IMG/VR virus record: IMGVR_UViG_3300008217_002327
Coordinates: 1-32,239 of that record
DNA from: a virus
Strand: one strand, 5' to 3'
DNA: 32,239 nt
The translations under genes were made by a program, and so were the position numbers. Below the pieces are notes generated by a model, which worked only from the letters and a program-made list of their open reading frames with translations, had not been told where the DNA came from and did not search any database. Shown piece after piece: positions 24,601-31,202 of this stretch (within the stretch, counting starts at the first letter, position 1; each line of letters starts with the position of its first letter).

Positions 24601-25996
24601 CGGTTCCTATTCCACCGTCTAATTCATATGCGGTATAGCCCTGAATTAGTTTGGCGTACTTACCCTTCATTAGTATATTGATGTAGTCTCCATCGTCCAA
24701 GCCTTCTCCGTGGCGAGCGATTACCGGAACCAATTTTCTATTACCATTCTCTGGCCCGTCTTTTGCTATTTCTTCGTCTGACTTATGCTTATAGATAGTG
24801 AAGTTAGAACATAGCCAAATGACTCGATCAGAGCCACTGGCCGTGTCTGTCGTTTCTTTATTAATACCATCGCGGTTTAGTTGGATGAAAGTTAAAACGG
24901 GTACGTCGTAACGTAGTGCAAAATTGTGCAGGGCGGTCATCATGAACCCTAGCACCTGGAACTCTTTCATGTCTCCGCGAAGATCGGCTGAGTCCATCAG
25001 TTTTAAATAATCATAAATAATAACGCAGTCGTTTGCTTTACCCTGATCGTTTACGCCAACAGTGCGAGCAATCCAACGTCTCATAATTGAAAGCTGATCT
25101 TCAAATGGTCTGCCCCCAACATTCTTATGATAATATTCAATATCTTTATTCTCAATGCCCAATTGCTTTAAGTCGTCTGTGAACTGGCCCGTTTCAACGT
25201 CGTTAATAGTAACCTTGTTGTCGCTTTCGTAAGACAGCATGGCCATACCACGGTCTTGGTGATCCTTCTTACGCATTTCAGTATCAAGGTTGAGTACAGG
25301 AATGCCGCCTTTAGCAATCGCAATGCCGACGTTCTCGGCCATTAGGGTCTTTCCAACCTTCGGACGAGCACCAATAACGTTAACAGTACCACGCCTGAGC
25401 CCGCCGCCAATAGCAAAGTCGTATTTTGAAAAGCCAGTGGGTATTCCAATCTGGTCAACAGGGTTTGAACTAAGCTCATCTAGATACTCCTCTATGTCTT
25501 CAAATACCTTTTGGGGGGTATCGTCATTATCGTTAAGTAAACTGGTGAAGTCGAAGATGGACTCTTCGGCAATGCCTAGAATATGAGAGACGGGTTCGTC
25601 GCCTTTGATATGCAGGTATTTATCTTTAGTCTCTTCTAGCTGCTCGTACATCATTCGTGCGATTTGCAGCTTGCGTATCTTGGCGGCAAACCTACGCACG
25701 TTGTCTAGCAGGACTGGAAACTTAAAGATGGCTGAAAGGTGGTTGATTTCTTGTTTCTGATTTAAGAAATCTGATAGACCTAGCTCCTTGGCAGAAGATA
25801 GGATCGAAGCAATGTCAATCTTCCTAGTGTCGTCTTCCTGCATGAGGCGTTGGACACACGCATAAATAACATTGTTGGATTCAATAGTGAAGGTTTCACT
25901 ATTTACCAAGTCTGCGACATCGTAATATGCTTCGTTTCCATACCTAGTAATTCCTGCAAGAACGGCACGTTCTGCGGCGGCGTCACTTAATATCAT
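24557..25996 (-). CDS. dnaB: DnaB-type replicative helicase
   Basis: The start is ATG 25996 (ATGA overlap with the zinc-ribbon gene), giving 479 residues. Residues 1-~150 are the DnaB N-terminal helical domain (AAAERAVLAGI, then VIYACVQRLM). The RecA-like motor has IPTGFSKYDFAIGGGLRRG before Walker A GARPKVGKT (209-217), then VLNLDTEM (motif 1a), VIIYDYLKL as Walker B, and PVLTFIQLNRD (motif 3 with Gln). The C-terminus is acidic (GDDDYAEQEADVPF), as in phage SSB and clamp-binding tails. It unwinds the fork ahead of the polymerase. The primase gene overlaps its end by 44 bases. Confidence 0.87.
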   Translation of the reverse strand: MILSDAAAERAVLAGITRYGNEAYYDVADLVNSETFTIESNNVIYACVQRLMQEDDTRKIDIASILSSAKELGLSDFLNQKQEINHLSAIFKFPVLLDNVRRFAAKIRKLQIARMMYEQLEETKDKYLHIKGDEPVSHILGIAEESIFDFTSLLNDNDDTPQKVFEDIEEYLDELSSNPVDQIGIPTGFSKYDFAIGGGLRRGTVNVIGARPKVGKTLMAENVGIAIAKGGIPVLNLDTEMRKKDHQDRGMAMLSYESDNKVTINDVETGQFTDDLKQLGIENKDIEYYHKNVGGRPFEDQLSIMRRWIARTVGVNDQGKANDCVIIYDYLKLMDSADLRGDMKEFQVLGFMMTALHNFALRYDVPVLTFIQLNRDGINKETTDTASGSDRVIWLCSNFTIYKHKSDEEIAKDGPENGNRKLVPVIARHGEGLDDGDYINILMKGKYAKLIQGYTAYELDGGIGTGDDDYAEQEADVPF

Positions 25997-26541
25997 CCAC
26001 AAGCACTCCCTGAACACGAGTTACACTTATATCTACTTGCATTAGAAACTAAGGAGCCAGACACCTGTTCTACTTCTCCGCAGGTGTGGCAACGAACCTC
26101 AACCATAGGATTAGGTCGCTTTTTAGCTCTACTGCTACGAACCTTACGGTCTGCTTTATCTGCCTCTGCTGCCTGAGCTAATTCTGCCTGTTCTGCGGGG
26201 TCTAAACTAGGATTGTCTAAAATCTCGTGAAATTTATTATCACGATCACCCGTCTCAAAGGGAAGTATACGACAGGCCCGCTGTTTTGACTTGACGGCGG
26301 TGCGATTTTCTTTACGTTTTTTACCTTTACTTTGAGGCTGGTTCGTATTACGCCTACCCTTCCCCCTTCTCCTATTGGGCTTGGGGCCACGGATTTGATG
26401 CTGATTGGGCGGTGTCTGATCTTCTACCTCATCTTCTTCTACTTCTTCTTCTAAATTTTCTGACAGTACCGACTCCAACTCTTCCAAGTCTTCGGGATTT
26501 AACTTCGATAATAGTCTAGCTATTCTTTCTTTTTTATTCAT
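25993..26541 (-). CDS. Basic zinc-ribbon protein upstream of the helicase
   Basis: 182 residues: an N-terminal helix (NKKERIARLLSKLNPEDLEELESVL), an acidic patch (~30-42), a long basic low-complexity part (RRRGKGRR, KGKKRKENR; ~52-88), a helical middle (SLDPAEQAELAQAAEADKADRK), and a zinc ribbon at the end with C-x2-C at 151/154 and 173/176. The basic stretch implies nucleic-acid binding. ATGA overlaps link it to the helicase downstream and the 164-residue gene upstream. In T4 the corresponding slot near helicase and recombinase holds a loader or mediator; that analogy is speculative here. Confidence 0.6.
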   Translation of the reverse strand: MNKKERIARLLSKLNPEDLEELESVLSENLEEEVEEDEVEDQTPPNQHQIRGPKPNRRRGKGRRNTNQPQSKGKKRKENRTAVKSKQRACRILPFETGDRDNKFHEILDNPSLDPAEQAELAQAAEADKADRKVRSSRAKKRPNPMVEVRCHTCGEVEQVSGSLVSNASRYKCNSCSGSACG

Positions 26542-27032
26542 CGCATTGCCTTTGCCTTTTGTAGATTCATAAATAGATTACTGCGGCTTCTAACCGAGGT
26601 CGCCAAGTATGTAATCCTATCAGCCCGCTGTTGAGCATAGTTCTGTATTTTAAAAACACCTTTCGCATAGCTATTCTCTTTAATAGCCTGTACAAACTGA
26701 CTGTCCCAAGAGCCATTATACTGGGACTCTCGACCGGAGATCATTTCTCTCAGTACATTCTTTGACCAGTTAACCCTTGCAGTCTCTCTATTAAGGGCTC
26801 TCTGCAAATGAAAAGCAAAGCTGTCTAAGATCATAGCGATCTCAGCACAGTCTTCGACAGTTAATTTCTCCATTTGCCGACGATCCATACCAAGATACGT
26901 ATTGATCTCAGACCCATCGTGGTCCTCATTAAACTCAGCAAGGCCAAGTCTAGCCTCGTATTCGTTTAAAACTGTATCTAGCTGGTCGAGTCGCTGCTTT
27001 GGAGTTAGCGATTCTGTATTCGGGTTCGCCAT
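26538..27032 (-). CDS. Helical recombination-block protein (possible mediator)
   Basis: 164 residues, helical. It starts with TPKQRLDQLDTVLNEYEARLG, then LTVEDCAEIAMILDSFAFHLQRALNRETARVNWSKNVL, and ends with NYAQQRADRITYLATSVRSRSNLFMNLQKAKAMR. The N-R-E-x-x-x-x-x-W-x-x-x-x-L helix and the basic C-terminal helices recall, loosely, recombination mediators such as T4 UvsY, which load RecA/UvsX on ssDNA. Position near the RecA-like gene, with only the Vsr-like nuclease between, supports that. The start overlaps the nuclease gene by 28 bases; a GAAGGTGA is upstream. The mediator call is inference only. Confidence 0.55.
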   Translation of the reverse strand: MANPNTESLTPKQRLDQLDTVLNEYEARLGLAEFNEDHDGSEINTYLGMDRRQMEKLTVEDCAEIAMILDSFAFHLQRALNRETARVNWSKNVLREMISGRESQYNGSWDSQFVQAIKENSYAKGVFKIQNYAQQRADRITYLATSVRSRSNLFMNLQKAKAMR

Positions 27033-27415
27033 TCTTCATCACCTTCACTATAAGGTAGTTCGATCAAAGTAATATTGTTAATCTCGCACCACTCTCTCTT
27101 ATCTATATCTCTTTTCTTTTGCTGTAAAAAATGAGCAGTCGTCGAGTGATACATACTATTGTATTTATAGTGCTGGATACCGTGTGCTTCTACGGCAAGC
27201 TTAATATCGTTAATAAAGAAATCAAAATATTGAGTCGTCCCTCGTCTAACTGGGATCGGAACCTCTTCTGTTATTTGTGATGTGGGGAACAGGTCATAAA
27301 GTATACGCCGAACATCCAGGTGTAGCTTAGAGCGACTACGCTTATCCTGAGCCGCTACCACTTCGCCCTTTGGCTTCCAGTCTACTATATCCCCGTTTAG
27401 ATCACGAGTTTTCAT
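27005..27415 (-). CDS. Vsr-like / PD-(D/E)XK endonuclease next to RecA
   Basis: 136 residues. YFDFFINDIKLAVEAHGIQHY (63-83) matches the core of Vsr/EDxHD-type nucleases: Asp65, Glu76, His78 and His82, then DIDKREWCEINNITLIEL with Asp103 and Asp105 and the following strand. The N-terminal KLHLDVRRILYDLFP and ITEEVPIPVR are the usual helix and strand before the core. No DNA-binding tail or HTH is attached, unlike the related nuclease at 7985-8773. It starts three bases after the RecA-like gene's stop. A resolvase or nicking role in recombination is plausible. Confidence 0.65.
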   Translation of the reverse strand: MKTRDLNGDIVDWKPKGEVVAAQDKRSRSKLHLDVRRILYDLFPTSQITEEVPIPVRRGTTQYFDFFINDIKLAVEAHGIQHYKYNSMYHSTTAHFLQQKKRDIDKREWCEINNITLIELPYSEGDEEWRTRIQNR

Positions 27416-27418
27416 TTG

Positions 27419-28432
27419 TTACTCAAGTCCCGCCATCACTCTGACCTCGGCATTTAATTGGTCAAAGGCTGTTCGATCTTGCTCTAAAAAGGCAGCAGCG
27501 TTTGGTTTACCCTGATACTGGCTGCCATCGTTGAACTTAATCCAGGCTCCTGACTTTTTCAATATTCCGAAGTCGCAAGCTAGGTCGATTAGCTCCATCT
27601 CTTCCCAAATGCCACGGCCATATTTCATATAGCACTGTACCTTTTGACCAGGAGAGGTGTTCGTTGCCGTGTTTTCTACGATCCAATTAATCTTCTGCCC
27701 TATCTGATACTCTCCTTGCTTCAAGGGCTCTCTATGTGTAGCGTATAGCTTTACGTCCTGAGCATATTTTAGGGCGTTACCAGACTTCTCCACCTTCTTT
27801 TTTGCGTTGCCCATCGCACCAATGTTCGCCATGATATGCGTAATGCCTACCAGGGTTACTCGATTAATGGGGAGCACGTTAGCAAATCTACGTGTGAACT
27901 TAGCAATAAACTTTTGCATGACCGCCACTTGTGCGTCTGCTAAGTCTTCCTTTAATTCTTTTTCAGAAGCAAGGGCAGAGAAAGAGTCTATCACTCCTAC
28001 AGAATTAGGAATATGATGTACCATGTTATCAAAGATGGCCAGATACTTTTCACCCGACAAGATATTACCCTTAGTCGATCCCACTATCCGCAAGTAGTCT
28101 GGGTCTAAGTCTAGGCCGTTTATGCCCTCTAGGTCACGCTTCTTGAGACGACCTTCTATATTGCCGTACATAATCTTTCTGCGTGACCCATCTGCCAGCA
28201 ATACCCTCTGAGCGTTTTTGCAGAAGTGTAGTGCTACCGTTGTCTTTCCCACCTTTTCTGGCCCAGTCATAATAAACAGAGAGCCTTCAGGAACGCCACC
28301 CCCAAGAGCTATGTCGAGCTTAGGGGTTAGCGGAATAAGGGGCGGTGGGTTATCTATGATGTAGGCGGGGTCTAGTAGTACATCCCCAAATTCTTTTGCA
28401 ATGTCCTTGTCAAAATCCGGTTTCTTAGTCAT
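27419..28432 (-). CDS. recA: RecA/UvsX-family recombinase
   Basis: 337 residues. LTPKLDIALGGGVPEGSLFIMTGPEKVGKTT (35-65) carries Walker A GPEKVGKTT at 57-65. SVGVIDSFSALA is the Walker B strand, and NRVTLVGITHIMANIG (the L2-neighbourhood and sensor-like step) follows. The C-terminus LIDLACDFGILKKSGAWIKFNDGSQYQGKPNAA is the well-known RecA end, where G-W-Y-x-Y-x-G-x-x-I-G-Q-G-x-x-N normally stands. It forms filaments on ssDNA and drives strand exchange, and would support recombination-dependent replication together with the annealase at 7263. ATGA overlaps the upstream gene. High confidence. Confidence 0.88.
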   Translation of the reverse strand: MTKKPDFDKDIAKEFGDVLLDPAYIIDNPPPLIPLTPKLDIALGGGVPEGSLFIMTGPEKVGKTTVALHFCKNAQRVLLADGSRRKIMYGNIEGRLKKRDLEGINGLDLDPDYLRIVGSTKGNILSGEKYLAIFDNMVHHIPNSVGVIDSFSALASEKELKEDLADAQVAVMQKFIAKFTRRFANVLPINRVTLVGITHIMANIGAMGNAKKKVEKSGNALKYAQDVKLYATHREPLKQGEYQIGQKINWIVENTATNTSPGQKVQCYMKYGRGIWEEMELIDLACDFGILKKSGAWIKFNDGSQYQGKPNAAAFLEQDRTAFDQLNAEVRVMAGLE

Positions 28433-28866
28433 TCTAAATCCTTCAGCTTTGATATTACTGATTTTTTCTTATTGTTGCTATCGAAAGTTTTCTTTTCAGA
28501 AAAGTCGTATTCAACTTCTTCAGCAATCTTACGAGAAAGCTCAGCCTTTTCCACATATTCTTCAATAACTTTAACTAGCCAAGGACTACGCAACGACCAT
28601 GTTTTCCATGTCCGGTTGTCACGCAGGGCTGAAATAATAGCGTGTTCGCCGTGGGCCTTCATGAGCCGATTGGCTAATACTACTTGATATTGATAGAACT
28701 TTTTCCAGTCGGGTAGCTCCCAAAACTTGAGGGGCAGTTCACCCGTTTTATCTGCTACTGCCTTTTTTTCACAGATTAATTCTGCTATATATTGAGCAGC
28801 GTGAACATACCCCTGTGGGGAATACCGAGATTGATAGCGGCTTTTGTCTGATCTTTGCTTGGCCAT
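28429..28866 (-). CDS. Hypothetical protein upstream of the RecA-like gene
   Basis: 145 residues. SRYSPQGYVHAAQYIAELICEKKA opens the chain; LPLKFWELPDWKKFYQYQVVLANRLMKAHGEHAIISAL follows, then WLVKVIEEYVEKAEL and a Lys-rich tail. I recall the layout (PLKFW-x-x-P-x-W-K-K-x-Y-x-x-Q) from other phages, again near recombination genes and without function. It is soluble, helical and has no zinc ligands. The start overlaps the HTH gene's stop (TAATG) and the stop overlaps the RecA start (ATGA). A DNA-junction-binding role is possible but unsupported. Confidence 0.65.
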   Translation of the reverse strand: MAKQRSDKSRYQSRYSPQGYVHAAQYIAELICEKKAVADKTGELPLKFWELPDWKKFYQYQVVLANRLMKAHGEHAIISALRDNRTWKTWSLRSPWLVKVIEEYVEKAELSRKIAEEVEYDFSEKKTFDSNNKKKSVISKLKDLE

Positions 28867-29213
28867 TAGTCGTCGTCAGAGATTTGGTGAATAACCTTTC
28901 GTAGTCTACGACTAATTTTACTCTGAGATTTACCCTTTTTGACTTCGCCTCTGGCCGATTCTGATTCAGTCATGATACTAACACCGTCATGCTGCTGACC
29001 CGCAGTCTTGCGTACAAAAAGTGACTTATTCTTGCCCTTCTCTTTAGTATCTTCAGCAACAACCTCTTCTTCTGCCTCTATACTCTTGACGTAGTTTTCT
29101 ACTGTCCGAGGGCTACGGCCAATCTCATTGGCTATATCTTCAAAAGAATGGTCATCTTCCAACATGCCCACTATTGCATACTTTTCAATATTTGTTAATT
29201 TGCCTTTTGCCAT
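28866..29213 (-). CDS. Small helix-turn-helix DNA-binding protein
   Basis: 115 residues. LTNIEKYAIVGMLEDDHSFEDIANEIGRSPRTVENYVKSI (6-45) is a clear helix-turn-helix of the LuxR/sigma-region-4 style: a first helix, D-D-x-S-x-x-D-I-A-x-x-I-G-R-S turn, and recognition helix PRTVENYVKS. The rest is charged and probably unstructured, ending in a basic segment (SKISRRLRKVIHQI). TAATG links both sides. It may regulate the operon or act in DNA metabolism; its position just before the RecA group does not distinguish these. Confidence 0.7.
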   Translation of the reverse strand: MAKGKLTNIEKYAIVGMLEDDHSFEDIANEIGRSPRTVENYVKSIEAEEEVVAEDTKEKGKNKSLFVRKTAGQQHDGVSIMTESESARGEVKKGKSQSKISRRLRKVIHQISDDD

Positions 29214-29617
29214 TAAACTTCCCTTTCCGCATTGTTAAGCCACGCAGCATTGCGAGTACGTAAAAAATGAGTATAGTGTGTAAAAACCTTTTTGGAGCAC
29301 TGCTTAAATTCCCAAGCAGGTTTGCCCGCATGACGATGTTGTTTTCTCTGCGTTCCTTCGCTGTACATTCCGATAGGATTAAATAGCTTGCCGTATTTAC
29401 CCCGCTTAACATAGTACTTAATACTTGTACCGTTGTTTACTAGAATGGCATAGGCATCTACTAAGGTGAATAGGTCTACGTCTTCACCAGGAGCTTCGAG
29501 CATAGGACACTCTTCATCATTTAGAAAATCTTCTTGACCCTTGAAGGTAAAGATATCTACAGACTGCTCGCCCGTATTATCCTTTTTATTGCCTTTAATC
29601 GTGTGAAAGTGTGCCAT
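29213..29617 (-). CDS. Hypothetical protein, beta-rich
   Basis: 134 residues. EQSVDIFTFKGQEDFLNDEECPMLE leads to a strand-rich segment (YAILVNNGTSIKYYVKRGKYGKLFNPIGMYSEGT) and a basic/aromatic C-terminal helix (WEFKQCSKKVFTHYTHFLRTRNAAWLNNAERE). No family recognised. A weak AAAGGC precedes ATG 29617, three bases after the FmdB-like gene's stop, and it overlaps the next gene as TAATG. The basic C-terminal helix could touch DNA, but this is a guess from charge only. Confidence 0.65.
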   Translation of the reverse strand: MAHFHTIKGNKKDNTGEQSVDIFTFKGQEDFLNDEECPMLEAPGEDVDLFTLVDAYAILVNNGTSIKYYVKRGKYGKLFNPIGMYSEGTQRKQHRHAGKPAWEFKQCSKKVFTHYTHFLRTRNAAWLNNAEREV

Positions 29618-29620
29618 AGT

Positions 29621-30010
29621 TTAGCCTTTCTTCTTACGTTTGCGTTTAGCTTGACTCTTGATGAGCGAGCTAGGTAGTTGATCCGTACTTTCCATCCGTG
29701 ACATACCCTTCGGCAATTCTTTAGTACTCTTTTTGTTACGGTACTCATTAAAGCCGCGAGTCATTTCCTCGCACTTGTCTTTGCCGTACTTCTCGGTTTG
29801 CTTATCGGCATACTCACCAATGGTTGTACACTCGTGTAGTCCCTTGATATAGTTAGGTGTTACTCGATCAGATTGGTAGTCACGATAAACGTGCTTGCTA
29901 TGACATGCGGGGCATTGGACACTTTTTATCTTCTTGTCGTAGGCTGATATGGCCCACACCTCGATAAACAGGGTCTGACAGTCCTCACATTCAAAACTAT
30001 ATTCAGGCAC
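29621..30010 (-). CDS. FmdB-like zinc-ribbon protein
   Basis: 129 residues from GTG 30010 (AAGGAG eight bases upstream). MPEYSFECEDCQTLFIE is the standard FmdB-family opening, with CxxC at 8/11 and a second CxxC at 33/36 (VQCPACHS). The following part is charged, with TTIGEYADKQTEKYGKDKCEEMTRGFNEY, and ends in a poly-Lys/Arg tail (KRKRKKKG), suggesting nucleic-acid contact. FmdB-type ribbons are common in bacteria and their phages; their exact role is mostly unknown. It heads a run of small genes leading to the recombinase. Confidence 0.7.
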   Translation of the reverse strand: MPEYSFECEDCQTLFIEVWAISAYDKKIKSVQCPACHSKHVYRDYQSDRVTPNYIKGLHECTTIGEYADKQTEKYGKDKCEEMTRGFNEYRNKKSTKELPKGMSRMESTDQLPSSLIKSQAKRKRKKKG

Positions 30011-30066
30011 AATAACTCTCCTTGTTTCTTATGATACACAAATTAGATAAAATTAAAAGTGGTCAA

Positions 30067-30438
30067 TTATCCAAACATATTGGCAGTGAACCGATCTTCC
30101 ATACTCCATACTCTAATCTTAGAGATCGCATCATCAAGAGCGGCCTTGTCTGCCAAACTGGTTTCAATAAGTTCAATATCTGGACCCCAGATAACATCAA
30201 TAGTCCCGCCGCCAACATTTGCACCCAAGTTAACTTTCTTTTTTGGCTTCTTTAACCACTCTTGATATATCTTTTCGTATTGCCACATTGGTCGTACATC
30301 TTGATAATGCTTAGCGTCCTCGGGAACTAATAGCCAAGCTCCGTAATTGTCCCAGGACATACCAGGGAAAAAATATTCTTCAACGTGCTGTACAAAACCG
30401 TCAGCAGCACCTAGTTCTTTCCAGTTAAACGTCTGCAT
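30067..30438 (-). CDS. Hypothetical protein, first gene after the operon promoter
   Basis: 123 residues: aromatic N-terminus (TFNWKELGAADGFVQHVEEYFFPGMSWDNYG), a short Lys-Pro-rich part (WLKKPKKKVNLGANVGGG), and a helix-rich end. No known motif. ATG 30438 follows AAGGATAAGG directly downstream of the TATAATAAGGAT element and the terminator at 30461-30491, so it is probably the first gene of the early/middle transcript. The 56 bases after its stop (30011-30066) are A/T-rich and I see no feature in them. Confidence 0.65.
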   Translation of the reverse strand: MQTFNWKELGAADGFVQHVEEYFFPGMSWDNYGAWLLVPEDAKHYQDVRPMWQYEKIYQEWLKKPKKKVNLGANVGGGTIDVIWGPDIELIETSLADKAALDDAISKIRVWSMEDRFTANMFG

Positions 30439-30444
30439 CGCCTT

Positions 30445-30456
30445 ATCCTTATTATA
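30445..30456 (-). promoter_or_regulatory. TATAATAAGGAT element after the terminator
   Basis: The - strand reads TATAATAAGGAT six bases before ATG 30438, and lies five bases after the T-tract of the terminator at 30461-30491. The 12-mer is identical to that at 16537-16548. TATAAT suits a -10 box; the best -35 position (GTTAGC, inside the terminator stem) is poor, so a phage-specific sigma or a plain ribosome site are both possible. A promoter right after a terminator is a natural way to insulate an operon. Confidence 0.5.
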
Positions 30457-30460
30457 GTAT

Positions 30461-30491
30461 AAAAAAAGGCAACGCTAACGATAGCATTGCC
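30461..30491 (-). terminator. Rho-independent terminator
   Basis: On the - strand the 10-bp stem GGCAATGCTA / TAGCGTTGCC (one G-U wobble) has loop TCGT and is followed by seven T's (30467-30461). It ends transcription from the small-gene cluster at the right before the main operon begins. Confidence 0.85.
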
Positions 30492-30512
30492 AATTTATTT
30501 TAAGGGTTCATG

Positions 30513-30728
30513 TTATTCCTCTAGAATATATCCCGAATAATTCAAGCAGTTTGAGCAGTAGAGCTTTGAGGCTCTTATTTCTACGCCCTCTGGCGACAGT
30601 TTCAATCTTACCGATGCATCTTCTTTAAGGTATCGGTTTGTAACTTCTACATTTGGTATGATAACTGTTACATTGTCGCCGTCGTCAAACATGCGGTTGC
30701 AGCAATCACAACGATTATGTCGTGCCAT
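30513..30728 (-). CDS. Small zinc-ribbon protein
   Basis: 71 residues with CDCC (7, 10 used as a CxxC) and CSNC (58/61) framing a beta-rich middle (VTVIIPNVEVTNRYL, VRLKLSPEGVEI), i.e. a treble-clef or zinc-ribbon layout. There is no strong ribosome site; TTGAGG lies close to ATG 30728. The terminator at 30461-30491 follows 22 bases after its stop. Function unknown. The 64 bases before it (30729-30792) show no convincing feature apart from a short overlapping frame discussed under rejected items. Confidence 0.6.
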   Translation of the reverse strand: MARHNRCDCCNRMFDDGDNVTVIIPNVEVTNRYLKEDASVRLKLSPEGVEIRASKLYCSNCLNYSGYILEE

Positions 30729-30792
30729 ACCTCAATATATTCCCCCGTTCTGGATTGGAAGTAAACTTGTCCTCCGCTCATGAGCCCGTCTA

Positions 30793-30978
30793 CTAGAAAA
30801 GCTCCATCCATATAATAGTAACAACATAAGGTATATACAAACAGAATAGTATTAAAAATACCGCCTTCCAGTCAGTTTGAGGCGGTTGCTTTTTCTTTCT
30901 CTTATCTAGAAACTTGGGCGAGCTATAGGGGTTTGCCCGAGACATTAGTTCGTCTGTTATTTTGGGATCGAAAACCAT
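30793..30978 (-). CDS. Small single-span membrane protein
   Basis: 61 residues: a soluble polar start (FDPKITDELMSRANPYSS), a basic patch KRKKK at 26-30, and a hydrophobic stretch 37-58 (WKAVFLILFCLYIPYVVTII) fit for one membrane span with the N-terminus inside. No ribosome site precedes ATG 30978: only the T-tract of the terminator at 30986-31017 is there. ATG at codon 12 is no better. Such small membrane proteins in phages include spanins, holin partners and host-interference proteins; none can be chosen here. Confidence 0.5.
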   Translation of the reverse strand: MVFDPKITDELMSRANPYSSPKFLDKRKKKQPPQTDWKAVFLILFCLYIPYVVTIIWMELF

Positions 30979-30985
30979 AGGTATA

Positions 30986-31017
30986 TAAAAAGAGGGCCGT
31001 ATTTCTACGAGCCCTCT
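30986..31017 (-). terminator. Rho-independent terminator with GAAA tetraloop, over a stop codon
   Basis: On the - strand AGAGGGC-(T)-CGTA pairs with TACG-GCCCTCT, with one bulged T and loop GAAA, followed by TTTT and an A/T-rich tail. The stem is 11 bp. The TAG of the 65-residue gene (31007-31005) lies inside the hairpin. Confidence 0.8.
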
Positions 31018-31202
31018 GTATCAATTCTAATTTTTACCTTCTTCAGGTTGATACTAATCTCTAGTCCGTCGTCCGTGTTTTCTACTGATACCTGATCCCA
31101 AATAGCCGTGCCCCGATCAATCTGCTCGCGAGTGATGCCAACTTCCTCTAGGAACTTGTCTACAATCGCACTACGCAGAGAACCTGCTCTAGGGCGTGTC
31201 AT
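31005..31202 (-). CDS. Small hypothetical protein
   Basis: 65 residues: a basic start (TRPRAGSLRSAIVDKFLEEVGITREQIDRG), then a strand-rich C-terminus (DDGLEISINLKKVKIRID). Helix-loop then two strands suggests a small compact fold. AAAGG stands nine bases before ATG 31202, which overlaps the gene upstream by 14 bases. Its stop codon lies inside the terminator hairpin that ends this transcription unit. Not recognised. Confidence 0.65.
   Translation of the reverse strand: MTRPRAGSLRSAIVDKFLEEVGITREQIDRGTAIWDQVSVENTDDGLEISINLKKVKIRIDTEGS

Noticed and set aside
24557-26017. Helicase start at 26017
   Set aside because: ATG 25996 overlaps the preceding stop (ATGA) as at many other junctions, and the first seven extra residues (MFRECLW) do not belong to the DnaB N-terminal pattern.
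30668-30811. 47-residue - strand frame (MDGAFLVDGLMSGG...) filling the gap at 30729-30792
   Set aside because: It overlaps both neighbours in other frames (about 61 bases of the zinc-ribbon gene) and has no ribosome site before its ATG; the two neighbours have clearer protein features.
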